64,000 bases of DNA from Acaudatibacter sp963835495 (GTDB taxonomy: Bacteria > Pseudomonadota > Alphaproteobacteria > Caulobacterales > Caulobacteraceae): positions 1,302,001-1,366,000 of the forward strand of contig CAWIFQ010000005.1 in NCBI GenBank assembly GCA_963835495.1, given 5' to 3'. The notes under the pieces are model-generated. The model saw only the letters and a program-made list of their open reading frames with translations. It was not told the origin of the DNA and ran no database searches. A program made the position numbers and the translations under genes. Positions within the stretch are counted from its first letter, which is position 1; every line of letters starts with the position of its first letter. Of this stretch, positions 54,156-63,417 are shown in pieces.

Positions 54156-55202
54156 CTAGCCGACCATGCTCCAGTCGAGCGGTTCGCCGAATTTCAGGTC
54201 CCGCGCAGCGCGGCAGCCCAGTACTTCCGGCAGGTGTTTCGGCGGCAGGCCGTAGCCCGGCCGCACCGAGCGGATGTTCGCCTCGGTCAGCGGCTCGCCG
54301 GCTTTCACGTCGGCGGCGACGTAGAGCGAGCGGCGGTGGCCGGCGGCGGCGCGCTCGCTGCCGAGTTCGTCGTAGGTCGCCGATCCCAGCGCCGACCAGG
54401 CCGCCTTGCAATCGCGCACCAGCGCGGTGAACTCGGCCGGCTCCAGGCTAAACGCCGCGTCCGGGCCGCCGTCGGCGCGGGCGAGGGTGAAGTGCTTCTC
54501 GATGATCGCCGCGCCCAGGGCCACCGCCGCCACCGCCGCGGCCGAGCCGGGGGTGTGGTCGGAGAGCCCGGTCACCACGCCGAAACGGCGGGCGAGGTCG
54601 GGCACGGTGCGCACGTTGGCCTCCTCGATCGGCGCCGGATAGGACGAGACGCAGTGCAGCAGAGCGACGCCGTCCGCGCCGTTCTTCTGGGCGGTGGTCA
54701 GCGCTGCGTCCATCTCCTCCAGACTGGCGAGGCCGGTCGAGATGATCATCGGCTTGCCGCACGCCGCCACCTTGGCGATCAGCGGCAGGTCGATCGCTTC
54801 GAACGAGGCGATCTTGTAGGCCGGCGTATTCAGCGACTCGAGCAGCGCGATCGCGCTGGCGTCGAATGGCGTCGAGAAGATCGTCACCCCGCGCTGCCGG
54901 GCGCGCTCGAACAGCGCCGGGTGCCAGTCGTAGGGGGTGTAGGCCTCGGCGTAGAGGTCGTGCAGCGTGCGCCCGGCCCAGGGACCGTCCTCGATGCGGA
55001 AGCCGGGGCCGTCGCTGGCCAGGGTCAGGGTGTCGGCGGTGTAGGTCTGCAGCTTGATCGCATCGCAGCCGGTGGCCGCGGCCGCGTCGATCATGGTCAA
55101 GGCGCGATCGAGGCTGCCGTTGTGGTTGCCGCTCAGCTCGCAGATCACATAGGGCGGATGCCCCGGCCCGATCCTGCGGCCGGCGATGGTGATTTCGCTC
55201 AT
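54156..55202 (-). CDS. pseI: Pseudaminic acid synthase (NeuB family)
   Basis: A 348-residue TIM-barrel synthase joining phosphoenolpyruvate to a 6-deoxy diacetamido sugar. Typical motifs: ICELSGNHNGSLDRALTMID, AIKLQTYTADTLTL, LLHCVSSYPAP and a C-terminal antifreeze-like SAF domain (GEPLTEANIRSVRPGYGLPP). The ATG at 55202 directly abuts a palindromic repeat. Third enzyme of the local pse set; flagellin modification is the usual use in Caulobacterales. Confidence 0.92.
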   Translation of the reverse strand: MSEITIAGRRIGPGHPPYVICELSGNHNGSLDRALTMIDAAAATGCDAIKLQTYTADTLTLASDGPGFRIEDGPWAGRTLHDLYAEAYTPYDWHPALFERARQRGVTIFSTPFDASAIALLESLNTPAYKIASFEAIDLPLIAKVAACGKPMIISTGLASLEEMDAALTTAQKNGADGVALLHCVSSYPAPIEEANVRTVPDLARRFGVVTGLSDHTPGSAAAVAAVALGAAIIEKHFTLARADGGPDAAFSLEPAEFTALVRDCKAAWSALGSATYDELGSERAAAGHRRSLYVAADVKAGEPLTEANIRSVRPGYGLPPKHLPEVLGCRAARDLKFGEPLDWSMVG

Positions 55203-55325
55203 GACTCCCCTCCCCCTCGAGGGGAGGGGCCGGGGGTGGGGGGCTGCCGGCGACAGCTCTGTGGCGGATAGAGCCCCCCACCCGACCGCTTCGCGGCCAC
55301 CCTCCCCTCGAGGGGGAGGGAGCGG
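55203..55325. repeat. C/G-tract palindromic repeat, copy 4
   Basis: Left ACTCCCCTCCCCCTCGAGG and right CCTCCCCTCGAGGGGGAGGG are near inverse copies, with inner GGGTGGGGGGCT and AGCCCCCCACCC. It fills the gap between pseC and pseI and starts at the first base upstream of the pseI ATG. Confidence 0.82.
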
Positions 55326-55335
55326 ATGCGCGCTG

Positions 55336-56497
55336 TCATAGGCCCAGCACCTCTGCCAGCGTCCCGACCACCCGATCCACATCCGCGTCGTCCATCGCCG
55401 GATACAGCGGCAGCGACAGGCAGTGGGCGTACCAGGCGTCCGCGCCAGGCAGGTCGGCGACGCCGTAGCGGGCGGCGTAGTAGGGCTGGCGGTGGACCGG
55501 GATGTAGTGGACCTGGCTGCCGATGCCGCGTTCCTTCAACGCCGCCATCACCTCCGCGCCGCGGCTTGCCGGCGGCCTCGAAGTCGATCAGCACGGCCAT
55601 CAGGTGCAGCGCCGGGTCGGACCAGGGTGGGCGCTCGGCCATCCAGACCGCGGGCCGCAGCGGCGCCAGCAGCGTCTCGTAGCGTTTCGCCAGCGCCCGG
55701 CGGCGCTCGACGAAGCGCGGCAGCTTGGCGAGCTGCGAGAGGCCGAGCGCGCAGAGCACGTCGGGCAGGCGGTAGTTGAAGCCGATCTCCGGCATCTCGT
55801 ACCACCACGGATCGGCGCCCGGCGGGCGGATCATGCCGTGGCTGCGCAGCGTCTTCAGCCGCTCGGCCAGGCGGGGATCGGCGGTGGTGATCATGCCGCC
55901 CTCGCAGGTGGTGAGCGTCTTGACCGGATGGAAGGAGAACACCGCCAGATCGCCCCAGCGGCCGTCGCCGGCGCGGGCCGGCGCGTTGTCGAAGGTCATT
56001 CTCGAGCCCAGCGCGTGGCAGGCATCCTCGACCAGGGCCGCGCCGGCGTTCTCGGCGATCTTGCGCAGGGCCGGCAGCTCGGCGACGTCGCCGCGCAGGT
56101 GCACCGGCAGGATCGCGCCGATCGGCCGCCCGCCGCAGCGCTCGACCGCGTCCTGCAGCGTCCGTGGCGTCATCAGCCCGGTCATCGGATCGACGTCGGC
56201 GAACACCACCTCGGCGCCGACGTAGCGGGTGCAGTTGGCGGTGGCCAGGAAGGTGATCGAAGGAACGACGCAGACCTCGCCCTCGCCAACGCCCAGCGCC
56301 AGCATGGCCAGGTGCAGCGCCGCCGTGCCGTTGGCGCAGGCGACCGCATGCCTGGCCCCGACATACTCGGCGAAGGCGGCCTCGAACGCGTCGACCCGGG
56401 GTCCGGTGGTGAGGAAATCGTCCCGCAGCGCCGCCGCCACCGCCGCGACGTCGTCGTCCTCGATGGTCTGATGGCCGTAGGGCAGGAACGCGGTCAC
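55336..56497 (-). pseudogene. pseC: UDP-4-keto sugar aminotransferase PseC, apparent +1 frameshift
   Basis: PLP aminotransferase making UDP-4-amino-4,6-dideoxy-AltNAc, second step to pseudaminic acid. Begins at a GTG overlapping the pseB stop: TAFLPYGHQTIEDDDVAAVA. The PLP-lysine motif is FSFHPVKTLTTCEGG. At 55564 one extra base shifts the frame: AAG, extra C, CGC GGC GCG GAG GTG ATG restores GKRGAEVMAALKERGIG and the C-terminus to PAMDDADVDRVV. Corrected length about 386 residues. Likely an assembly insertion, since flanking pse genes are intact. Confidence 0.87.
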
Positions 56498-57534
56498 GCG
56501 GCGGCCTTCTCCTCCACCATGGCCATCAACGCGGCCGCGGAGAGCCAGTCGGTGTTGGTGTCGCTGGCGTAGGAGAACTCCTCGGGCACCGCGGCCAGCC
56601 CGTCGGCGGTGCGGAACGGCGTGCGCGGATATTCGACGAACGCCGGCTCGATGGCGTAGCGGTCGCCCAGCTCGGCGGTGGAGCGGGCGTCGTCGGCCGA
56701 GATCATCATCTCGTGCAGCTTCTCGCCGGGGCGGATGCCGACCACCTCGATCTCGGCGTCCGGCGCCATCGCCGCGACCAGGTCGGTGATCTTCATCGAC
56801 GGGATCTTGGGCACGAACACCTCGCCGCCGCGCATGATCGACAGCGACGAGAGCACGAAGTCGACGCCCTCCGGCAGGGTGATCCAGAACCGGGTCATGC
56901 GCGGATCGGTCACCGGCAGGGTCCTGGCCCCCTTGGCCAGCAGGCGCTGGAAGAACGGCACCACCGAGCCGCGCGAACCGACCACATTGCCGTAGCGCAC
57001 CACCGAGAAGCGGGTGCCGATGTCGCCGGAGAGGTTGTTGGCGGCCACGAACACCTTGTCGGACGCCAGCTTGGTCGCGCCGTAGAGGTTGATCGGGTTG
57101 CAGGCCTTGTCGGTGGAGAGCGCCACCACCTGGCGCACCCGGTTGGTCAGGCAGGCCCAGACCACGTTCTCCGCGCCCATCACGTTGGTGGCGATGCATT
57201 CGGAGGGGTTGTACTCGGCCGCCGGCACCTGCTTCAGCGCCGCGGCGTGGATCACGATGTCGACCCCGCGCAGCGCCAGCGTCAGCCGGGCCCGGTCGCG
57301 CACGTCGCCGAGGAAGAAGCGCATCTTGCCGACCTGTTCGGCCGAGAACTTCTCGCGCAGCTCGGTCTGCATCTCGCTCTGCTTCAGCTCATCGCGGGAG
57401 TAGACGATCAGCTTGCGCGGCGTGTAGCCGCTGAGCACGGTCTCGATGAAGCGGCGGCCGAACGAGCCGGTGCCGCCGGTGACGAGGATGACCTTGCCGT
57501 CGAGTTCGAGGTCCTTGGGGGCGAAACGGCCCAA
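56494..57534 (-). CDS. pseB: UDP-GlcNAc 4,6-dehydratase (inverting) PseB
   Basis: A 346-residue SDR-type enzyme that starts CMP-pseudaminate synthesis. The NADP motif is VTGGTGSFGRRFIE, and the catalytic residues are in STDKACNPINLYGATK. In Caulobacter this gene is known as flmA. pseC starts at its stop (GTGA overlap). Divergent upstream DNA holds a CtrA-like box. pseF, pseG and pseH are not in this window. Confidence 0.94.
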   Translation of the reverse strand: MGRFAPKDLELDGKVILVTGGTGSFGRRFIETVLSGYTPRKLIVYSRDELKQSEMQTELREKFSAEQVGKMRFFLGDVRDRARLTLALRGVDIVIHAAALKQVPAAEYNPSECIATNVMGAENVVWACLTNRVRQVVALSTDKACNPINLYGATKLASDKVFVAANNLSGDIGTRFSVVRYGNVVGSRGSVVPFFQRLLAKGARTLPVTDPRMTRFWITLPEGVDFVLSSLSIMRGGEVFVPKIPSMKITDLVAAMAPDAEIEVVGIRPGEKLHEMMISADDARSTAELGDRYAIEPAFVEYPRTPFRTADGLAAVPEEFSYASDTNTDWLSAAALMAMVEEKAAA

Positions 57535-57596
57535 ATCGGGCCTCCTTACAAATCTGGCCCGAACCGACCGGGCGAAACATGGTTAACCGTCCACCA

Positions 57597-57611
57597 TTGA
57601 CCATCCCTTAA
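57597..57611. promoter_or_regulatory. CtrA-like box between pseB and the adjacent exported-protein gene
   Basis: TTGA (57597-57600), 7 bases, TTAA (57608-57611): the CtrA consensus with one mismatch. A further TTAACC lies at about 57583. It is 63 bases upstream of pseB and about 30 bases before the next gene, so it could serve either. Confidence 0.45.
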
Positions 57612-57653
57612 GGGAGGGGGCGGAGGCTCCAGATCGTCATAAATCGCCGCGGA

Positions 57654-58037
57654 TTGATCGTCGCAGGATTGGCCGTCGCCCTCGCGCCGAGCCTGGCCCT
57701 CGCCCAGGAGGCCACCCACAAGAAGGGCGGCGGCCTTTCGTTCATCCAGCTGGACCCGCTCTCGGCGACCGTCACCCGCGCCAACGGGCGGCGCGGGGTG
57801 ATCACGGTCGAGTGCGGCGTCGATGTCGTCGACGCCGGTCTGCACGCCAGGGCGGCCCAGTCGACGCCGCTGTTGCGCGCGGCCTTCGCGGAGATCCTGC
57901 GCACCTACGCCGCTGGCCTGCCGCCCGGCGCGCCGCCCAACGCCGACTATCTGTCGATGGCCATGCAGCGCCAGACCGACACGGTCCTGGGCCGGCCAGG
58001 CGGCAAGCTGCTGCTGGGCGCCATCCTGGTCAGCTGA
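57654..58037 (+). CDS. Hypothetical exported protein, possible Tat signal; start codon unclear
   Basis: Small exported protein, at least 127 residues from a TTG at 57654. The mature part (GLSFIQLDPLSATVTRANGR) and the ending DTVLGRPGGKLLLGAILV resemble a conserved Caulobacterales family of unknown function, from memory. The frame is open back to 57612 and in it reads INRRGLIVAGLAVALAPS, a twin-arginine-like signal, but there is no ATG, GTG or TTG before it: candidates are ATC (57633) or ATA (57639) behind a strong AGGGAGGGGGCGGAGG. Either a rare start is used or a base is wrong. With the TTG start the signal has no positive charge. Confidence 0.68.
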   Translation: MIVAGLAVALAPSLALAQEATHKKGGGLSFIQLDPLSATVTRANGRRGVITVECGVDVVDAGLHARAAQSTPLLRAAFAEILRTYAAGLPPGAPPNADYLSMAMQRQTDTVLGRPGGKLLLGAILVS

Positions 58038-58097
58038 CCCCTGGCGCCGGGCACTGAGGCTTCGCGGCCACAGCCGAACAGCGTTCCGCGAGGCGCC

Positions 58098-58127
58098 TTG
58101 ACGCTGCGGCGGCGCAGCGCCTAGGTA
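58098..58127 (+). promoter_or_regulatory. Candidate promoter for the leader/ABC-exporter transcript
   Basis: TTGACG (58098-58103) and TAGGTA (58122-58127) with an 18-base spacer, about 45 bases before the leader ORF. Fits sigma-70-type spacing; unproven. Confidence 0.4.
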
Positions 58128-58173
58128 GGCCTATCCCGGTCACTGGTCCGATTCAGAAAGGAGGGACGCCAAG

Positions 58174-58254
58174 ATGCACATCGCTCATCGCACCGCCCTC
58201 CTGCGGCAGCCAACAGCCTCGCCTGTGGCCCGCCGCCCTTCCGACCGGTTCTGA
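58174..58254 (+). CDS. Putative 26-residue leader peptide
   Basis: A short ORF with the best ribosome site in its region: AAAGGAGGG (58157-58165), 8 bases before ATG. It encodes 26 residues, basic and Arg/Pro-rich, starting MHIAHRTALL and ending ARRPSDRF. The last codons contain arm A (58241-58248) of a switchable hairpin system. Position, size and the overlap suggest a regulatory leader for the ABC exporter that starts 55-169 bases later. No homologue is claimed. Confidence 0.55.
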   Translation: MHIAHRTALLRQPTASPVARRPSDRF

Positions 58255-58295
58255 CTCAAGAGGTCACTTCCCGGTCGGCGCCAGCCCTCCGACCG
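58241..58295 (+). promoter_or_regulatory. Alternative hairpins (candidate attenuator) ahead of the ABC exporter
   Basis: Segment B CCGGTCGG (58271-58278) is perfectly complementary to A CCGACCGG (58241-58248, inside the leader ORF) and, over 7 bases, to C CCGACCG (58289-58295). A-B and B-C cannot form together. A ribosome paused near the end of the leader would cover A and leave B free for C. C touches a GAAGGA (58295-58300) that could serve a TTG start at 58309. No T-run follows, so translation control is more likely than intrinsic termination. Confidence 0.5.
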
Positions 58296-58422
58296 AAGGA
58301 CTTCTCCCTTGGCTCCCCGCCCTAGCCGCAGCGTTCCGCGCTCGCTTTCCGACTCGCCTGCTGCCGCGTTCCTGCGGCCGCGGGCGCGAACTCTTCCAAC
58401 CCCTCAGCTTCGGGCCGCTCCG

Positions 58423-60210
<1,788 letters not shown>

Positions 60211-60234
60211 GGCCTGCGCGCCGCCGTATTGCGC

Positions 60235-60263
60235 CGCACAGTGATCGCCGATCACTTGGTGCG
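60235..60263. terminator. Hairpin after the ABC exporter
   Basis: CGCAC-A-GTGATC (60235-60246), GCC loop, GATCAC-TTG-GTGCG (60250-60263). No T-run, so it may be an operator (perfect GTGATC/GATCAC core) rather than a terminator. Confidence 0.4.
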
Positions 60264-60302
60264 ACGAATTCGCCACGGGCGCCGAAAACCGCTCGTAAGA
60301 TC

Positions 60303-60355
60303 TTGACCGTGCAGGACCACCTACCTATTTGCACCGCAACATATTGCGCTGCACC
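60303..60355 (+). promoter_or_regulatory. Promoter with TGC/GCA operator before the small ORF
   Basis: TTGACC (60303-60308), 17-base spacer, TATTTG (60326-60331). Overlapping and just after the -10: TTGC-ACC-GCAA at 60330-60340 and TTGCGCTGCA at 60344-60353, TGC/GCA-type sites such as PhaR-like repressors use. A third similar word, TATTGCGCCGCAC, lies at 60227-60239. Confidence 0.55.
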
Positions 60356-60369
60356 AAATGAGGTTCCCC

Positions 60370-60477
60370 ATGTTCAAGCTTATTGGAAAATGGATCGCGC
60401 GGTTCTTCGCTCCGGCTTTCGAGCTCATCGGCGATCTGCCGCCCCAGGCCCTGAGCCGGATCGTCGCCCCGTTCTAA
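60370..60477 (+). CDS. Small 35-residue ORF, unknown function
   Basis: Starts MFKLIGKWIARFFAPAFELI and ends RIVAPF; amphipathic and partly hydrophobic, so it may sit at a membrane. TGAGG precedes the ATG. It has its own promoter upstream and a strong intrinsic terminator (60510-60537) downstream. The first codons (CTT ATT GGA AAA) use A/T-ending codons unlike the rest of the window. It could equally be a small RNA with an incidental ORF. Confidence 0.5.
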   Translation: MFKLIGKWIARFFAPAFELIGDLPPQALSRIVAPF

Positions 60478-60492
60478 GCGGCCGCGCCGAGT

Positions 60493-61707
60493 TCAATTGA
60501 ACTCCCGTGAAAGGGCGGTCGCGAGGCCGCCCTTTTTCGCGACCACCACCTCGCCGAGGCCCTGCCAGGCCGCCGCTGTCCGCAGCTCCGCCGCCAGCGC
60601 CGCGGCCGTCTCCGCCTCGTCCGCGCCCGGCTCCAGGTGCGCGGCTTGCACCAGCAGCTGGCCCGCCTTGCGGTCGGCCTTGAGGTCCACCCGCGCCGCG
60701 ATGCGCTCGCCCAGCAGGAACAGCAGTACATAGTAGCCGTCGTCGCGCTGCGCGGCGGGGGTGTAGAGCCCGATCCGGTAGCGCGCCTCGAACATCCGCT
60801 CGGTGCGCTCACGCCGCCAGACCAAGTTGTCGAACGGCGAGAGCAGCGCCGCGCCGGTCGCGCGCCTTGGCAGCTTGGCGCCGACGGCCAAGTAGGCGTC
60901 GCCGCGCCAACCTTCGACCGACACCCGCTCGAGCTGGCCGGCCTCCGTAAGCTCGTCCGCGCGGGCCTTGGCGTCGCGCTGCAGCAGGCGGAAGTAGTCC
61001 GCCAGGTCGGCGACGGTCGAAACGCCCATGGCCCGCGCCGAGATCAGCACCAGCTCGCGCTCGGCGTCCGCCTTGCTCGGCGTCGGGACCGCCATGATCG
61101 CCGGCGGGATCACCCGCTCGGTCAGGTCGTAGACGCGCTCGAAGCCGCGCCGGGTCTTGGTGGTGATCAGGCCGGCGCGGAACAGCCATTCCAGCGCGAT
61201 CTTGCCTTCCGACCACTCCCACCAGCCCGACTTGCGCGGCCCCTCGGGCGCGAAGTCACCGCCGGTCACCGGCCCGCGCCGGGTGATCTCGGCCAGCACC
61301 TCGTCGATGTAGGCGCGCCGCTCCTTGGCGAACCGGGACAGCTCGCCGGAGCGGCCATTCTGGCGTCCCGCTTCCATCCGCCAGCGGAACAGCGGCTGCC
61401 ACTCGACCGGCATGAACGAGGCCACGTGGCCCCAGTATTCGAACAGGCTCGGCCGCCGGCTCCAGGCCTCCTTCTCCAGCACCGCCATCGGATAGGCGCC
61501 CAGCCGCGAGAAGGCGGGCATGTAGTGGGTGCGGACGAACACGTTGACGCTGTCGATCTGGATCGCCCCCAGCCGACGCGCCAGCTTGCGGAACGCCCCG
61601 GATCCGACCGGCTTTTCGGGCTTCGGCGCGGCGAGACCCTGGGCGGCGAGGGCGATCCGGCGCGCCTGACTTGCCGAGAGCGTCCTGGCGGAGGGCGTGC
61701 GACTCAT
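60493..61707 (-). CDS. ycaQ: YcaQ/AlkX-type DNA glycosylase (winged-helix protein)
   Basis: A 404-residue HTH_42 (winged-helix) protein of the YcaQ family, which unhooks interstrand crosslinks and excises bulky alkylated bases. The catalytic QxD-type motif is in GAIQIDSVNVFVRTHYMPAF near residue 55, and the LFEYWGHVASFMPVEWQPLF and YDLTERVIP motifs follow. The 3' end overlaps the + strand terminator of the small gene and a GAGTTCAATTGAACTC palindrome (60489-60504) covers its stop. Confidence 0.88.
   Translation of the reverse strand: MSRTPSARTLSASQARRIALAAQGLAAPKPEKPVGSGAFRKLARRLGAIQIDSVNVFVRTHYMPAFSRLGAYPMAVLEKEAWSRRPSLFEYWGHVASFMPVEWQPLFRWRMEAGRQNGRSGELSRFAKERRAYIDEVLAEITRRGPVTGGDFAPEGPRKSGWWEWSEGKIALEWLFRAGLITTKTRRGFERVYDLTERVIPPAIMAVPTPSKADAERELVLISARAMGVSTVADLADYFRLLQRDAKARADELTEAGQLERVSVEGWRGDAYLAVGAKLPRRATGAALLSPFDNLVWRRERTERMFEARYRIGLYTPAAQRDDGYYVLLFLLGERIAARVDLKADRKAGQLLVQAAHLEPGADEAETAAALAAELRTAAAWQGLGEVVVAKKGGLATALSREFN
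60510..60537 (+). terminator. Intrinsic terminator of the small ORF unit
   Basis: AAAGGGCGG (60510-60518) pairs with CCGCCCTTT (60527-60535), 8-base loop, ending in TTTTT (60533-60537). The clearest factor-independent terminator in the window. It lies antisense within the last codons of ycaQ. Confidence 0.85.
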
Positions 61708-61751
61708 CCGGCGACGCTAGCTTTGGCGGGGTCCGGAAACTTGCAGCAGTC

Positions 61752-63284
61752 TCATTCGGCCGCCGCCAGCTCCTCGTGCGCCACCGTCTGCATCGGCGGC
61801 GGCGGGCGCATCAAGAGCAGCAGCGGGGCCAGGCACAACGTGCCCAGCGCCATCCAGGCGAAGATGCCGTCGTAGGCGATCATCGCGGCCTGGCGGGTGA
61901 CCTCGCCGTTGAGCGCTTCCAGGCTGCCGCCGCTGCAGGGGTTCATCAGCGCCGGCAGGCTCGCGCCCAGGATAGGATCGCCGCAGTTGAGGTTGCCGGC
62001 CAGCACCGAGTGGTCGCTGGCCGAGCTGCTGGTCAGCGTCGCCGAAATCATCGAGATGCCAAGGCTGGAGCCCAGACTTCGGGCCATGGTGTTGACGATG
62101 GTGCCTTCGGTGCGGTGGATCGGGCTCAGCGTGGCGTAGGCCAGGGTGTTCAGCGGCGCGAACAGCAGGCCGACGCCGAAGCCCTGGAACACACCGGTGG
62201 TCATGATCGGCACGGCGGTCATCGTCAGGTCGAAGTGGGCCATCTGGTAGAGCGCGCCCACCGCGATCATCAGGCCGATCGCCAGCACTTTCCGCGCGCC
62301 GATGCGCGGGATCAGATAGGGCACCGACAGGAACGCCATCAGCGAGCCGACGCCGCGCGGCATGCTGGCGTATCCGCTTTGCAGTGCAGAGTATCCGAGC
62401 AGATTCTGCATGAAGCTCGGCAATATGGCGGTGGTGGAGAACAGCAGCGCGCCGACGAACAGGCCGAAGCTGGTGCAGGCGACGAAGTTGCGGTCCTTCG
62501 CCAGGTCGCGGTGGAAGAACGGCTGCTTGGCGGTGACCGTCTGGACGATGAACACCCAGAACGCGCCGGCGGCGATGATCGCGTCGATCCAGATCTCGCG
62601 CGAGCCGAACCAGTCCTGGCTGGGGCCGCGGTCGGTCATCAGCTGGAACGCGCAGACGAAGGTGATCAGGGAGCCGAAGCCGAGGAAGTCGAACGGCCGT
62701 TCCTTTCCCCCGCCGTCGTGCGACATGAACAGCCAGCAGCCGGCGAAGGCCAGGATGCCGACCGGCAGGTTGATGAAGAACACCCAGCGCCACGACAGGC
62801 TCTCGGTGATCCAGCCCCCCAGCGCCGGGCCGATGATCGGGCCCATAATCACCGCCGCGCTCCAGATCGACATCACCTGCGGGATCTGTCGCTGCGGGTA
62901 GATGTCGAGCATCACCGTCTGCGACAGCGGCATCATCGAGGCGCCGGCGATGCCCTGGATCAGCCGGAAGATCACCATCTCCGGCAGGTTCTGCGCCACG
63001 CCGCAGAGCATCGAGGCGACCGTGAAGCCGGCGATCGAAGCCAGGAACATCGGCTTGCGGCCGATCTTCAAGGAGAGCCAGCCCGACAGCGGCGTCATGA
63101 TCGCGGTGGCGATGATGTAGCTGGTCAGCACCCAGGTGATCTGGTCCTGGCTGGCGCTGAGTTCGCCCTGCATGTGCGGCAGGGCGACGTTGGCGATGGT
63201 CGAATCCAGCGTGTTCATCAGCGTGGCCAGCATCAGGGCCCCGGTGATCGGAAAGCGGTTGTCGATGTCGACTTGAGAAGCCAT
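61752..63284 (-). CDS. DHA2-family multidrug exporter, EmrB-like
   Basis: A 510-residue, 14-helix MFS exporter. Starts ALMLATLMNTLDSTIANVAL, with motif A WLSLKIGRKPMFLASI and motif C AAVIMGPIIGPALGGWI, all typical of EmrB/QacA. EmrB normally needs an EmrA periplasmic adaptor, which is not adjacent in this window, so it may use a distant one. A MarR gene is present at 16033 but far away. Confidence 0.92.
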   Translation of the reverse strand: MASQVDIDNRFPITGALMLATLMNTLDSTIANVALPHMQGELSASQDQITWVLTSYIIATAIMTPLSGWLSLKIGRKPMFLASIAGFTVASMLCGVAQNLPEMVIFRLIQGIAGASMMPLSQTVMLDIYPQRQIPQVMSIWSAAVIMGPIIGPALGGWITESLSWRWVFFINLPVGILAFAGCWLFMSHDGGGKERPFDFLGFGSLITFVCAFQLMTDRGPSQDWFGSREIWIDAIIAAGAFWVFIVQTVTAKQPFFHRDLAKDRNFVACTSFGLFVGALLFSTTAILPSFMQNLLGYSALQSGYASMPRGVGSLMAFLSVPYLIPRIGARKVLAIGLMIAVGALYQMAHFDLTMTAVPIMTTGVFQGFGVGLLFAPLNTLAYATLSPIHRTEGTIVNTMARSLGSSLGISMISATLTSSSASDHSVLAGNLNCGDPILGASLPALMNPCSGGSLEALNGEVTRQAAMIAYDGIFAWMALGTLCLAPLLLLMRPPPPMQTVAHEELAAAE

Positions 63285-63417
63285 GCGGCGACGAGTTCCT
63301 CCCCCGCGTCGACCTTAATCGGCGCTGGGGGCTGGAGTCATCAGTCCAAGTTTCGGGCGCATTGCCCCACCCGCGAGGAACGGGGAGGCGCGCGTCCCGC
63401 TGGATCGGCGTGTCGTC

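Noticed and set aside
58309..58422. N-terminal extension of the ABC exporter from TTG 58309
   Set aside because: Not fully excluded, but third codon positions are less GC-rich than in real genes here, residues are low-complexity and the segment carries the hairpin system. The ATG at 58423 is preferred.
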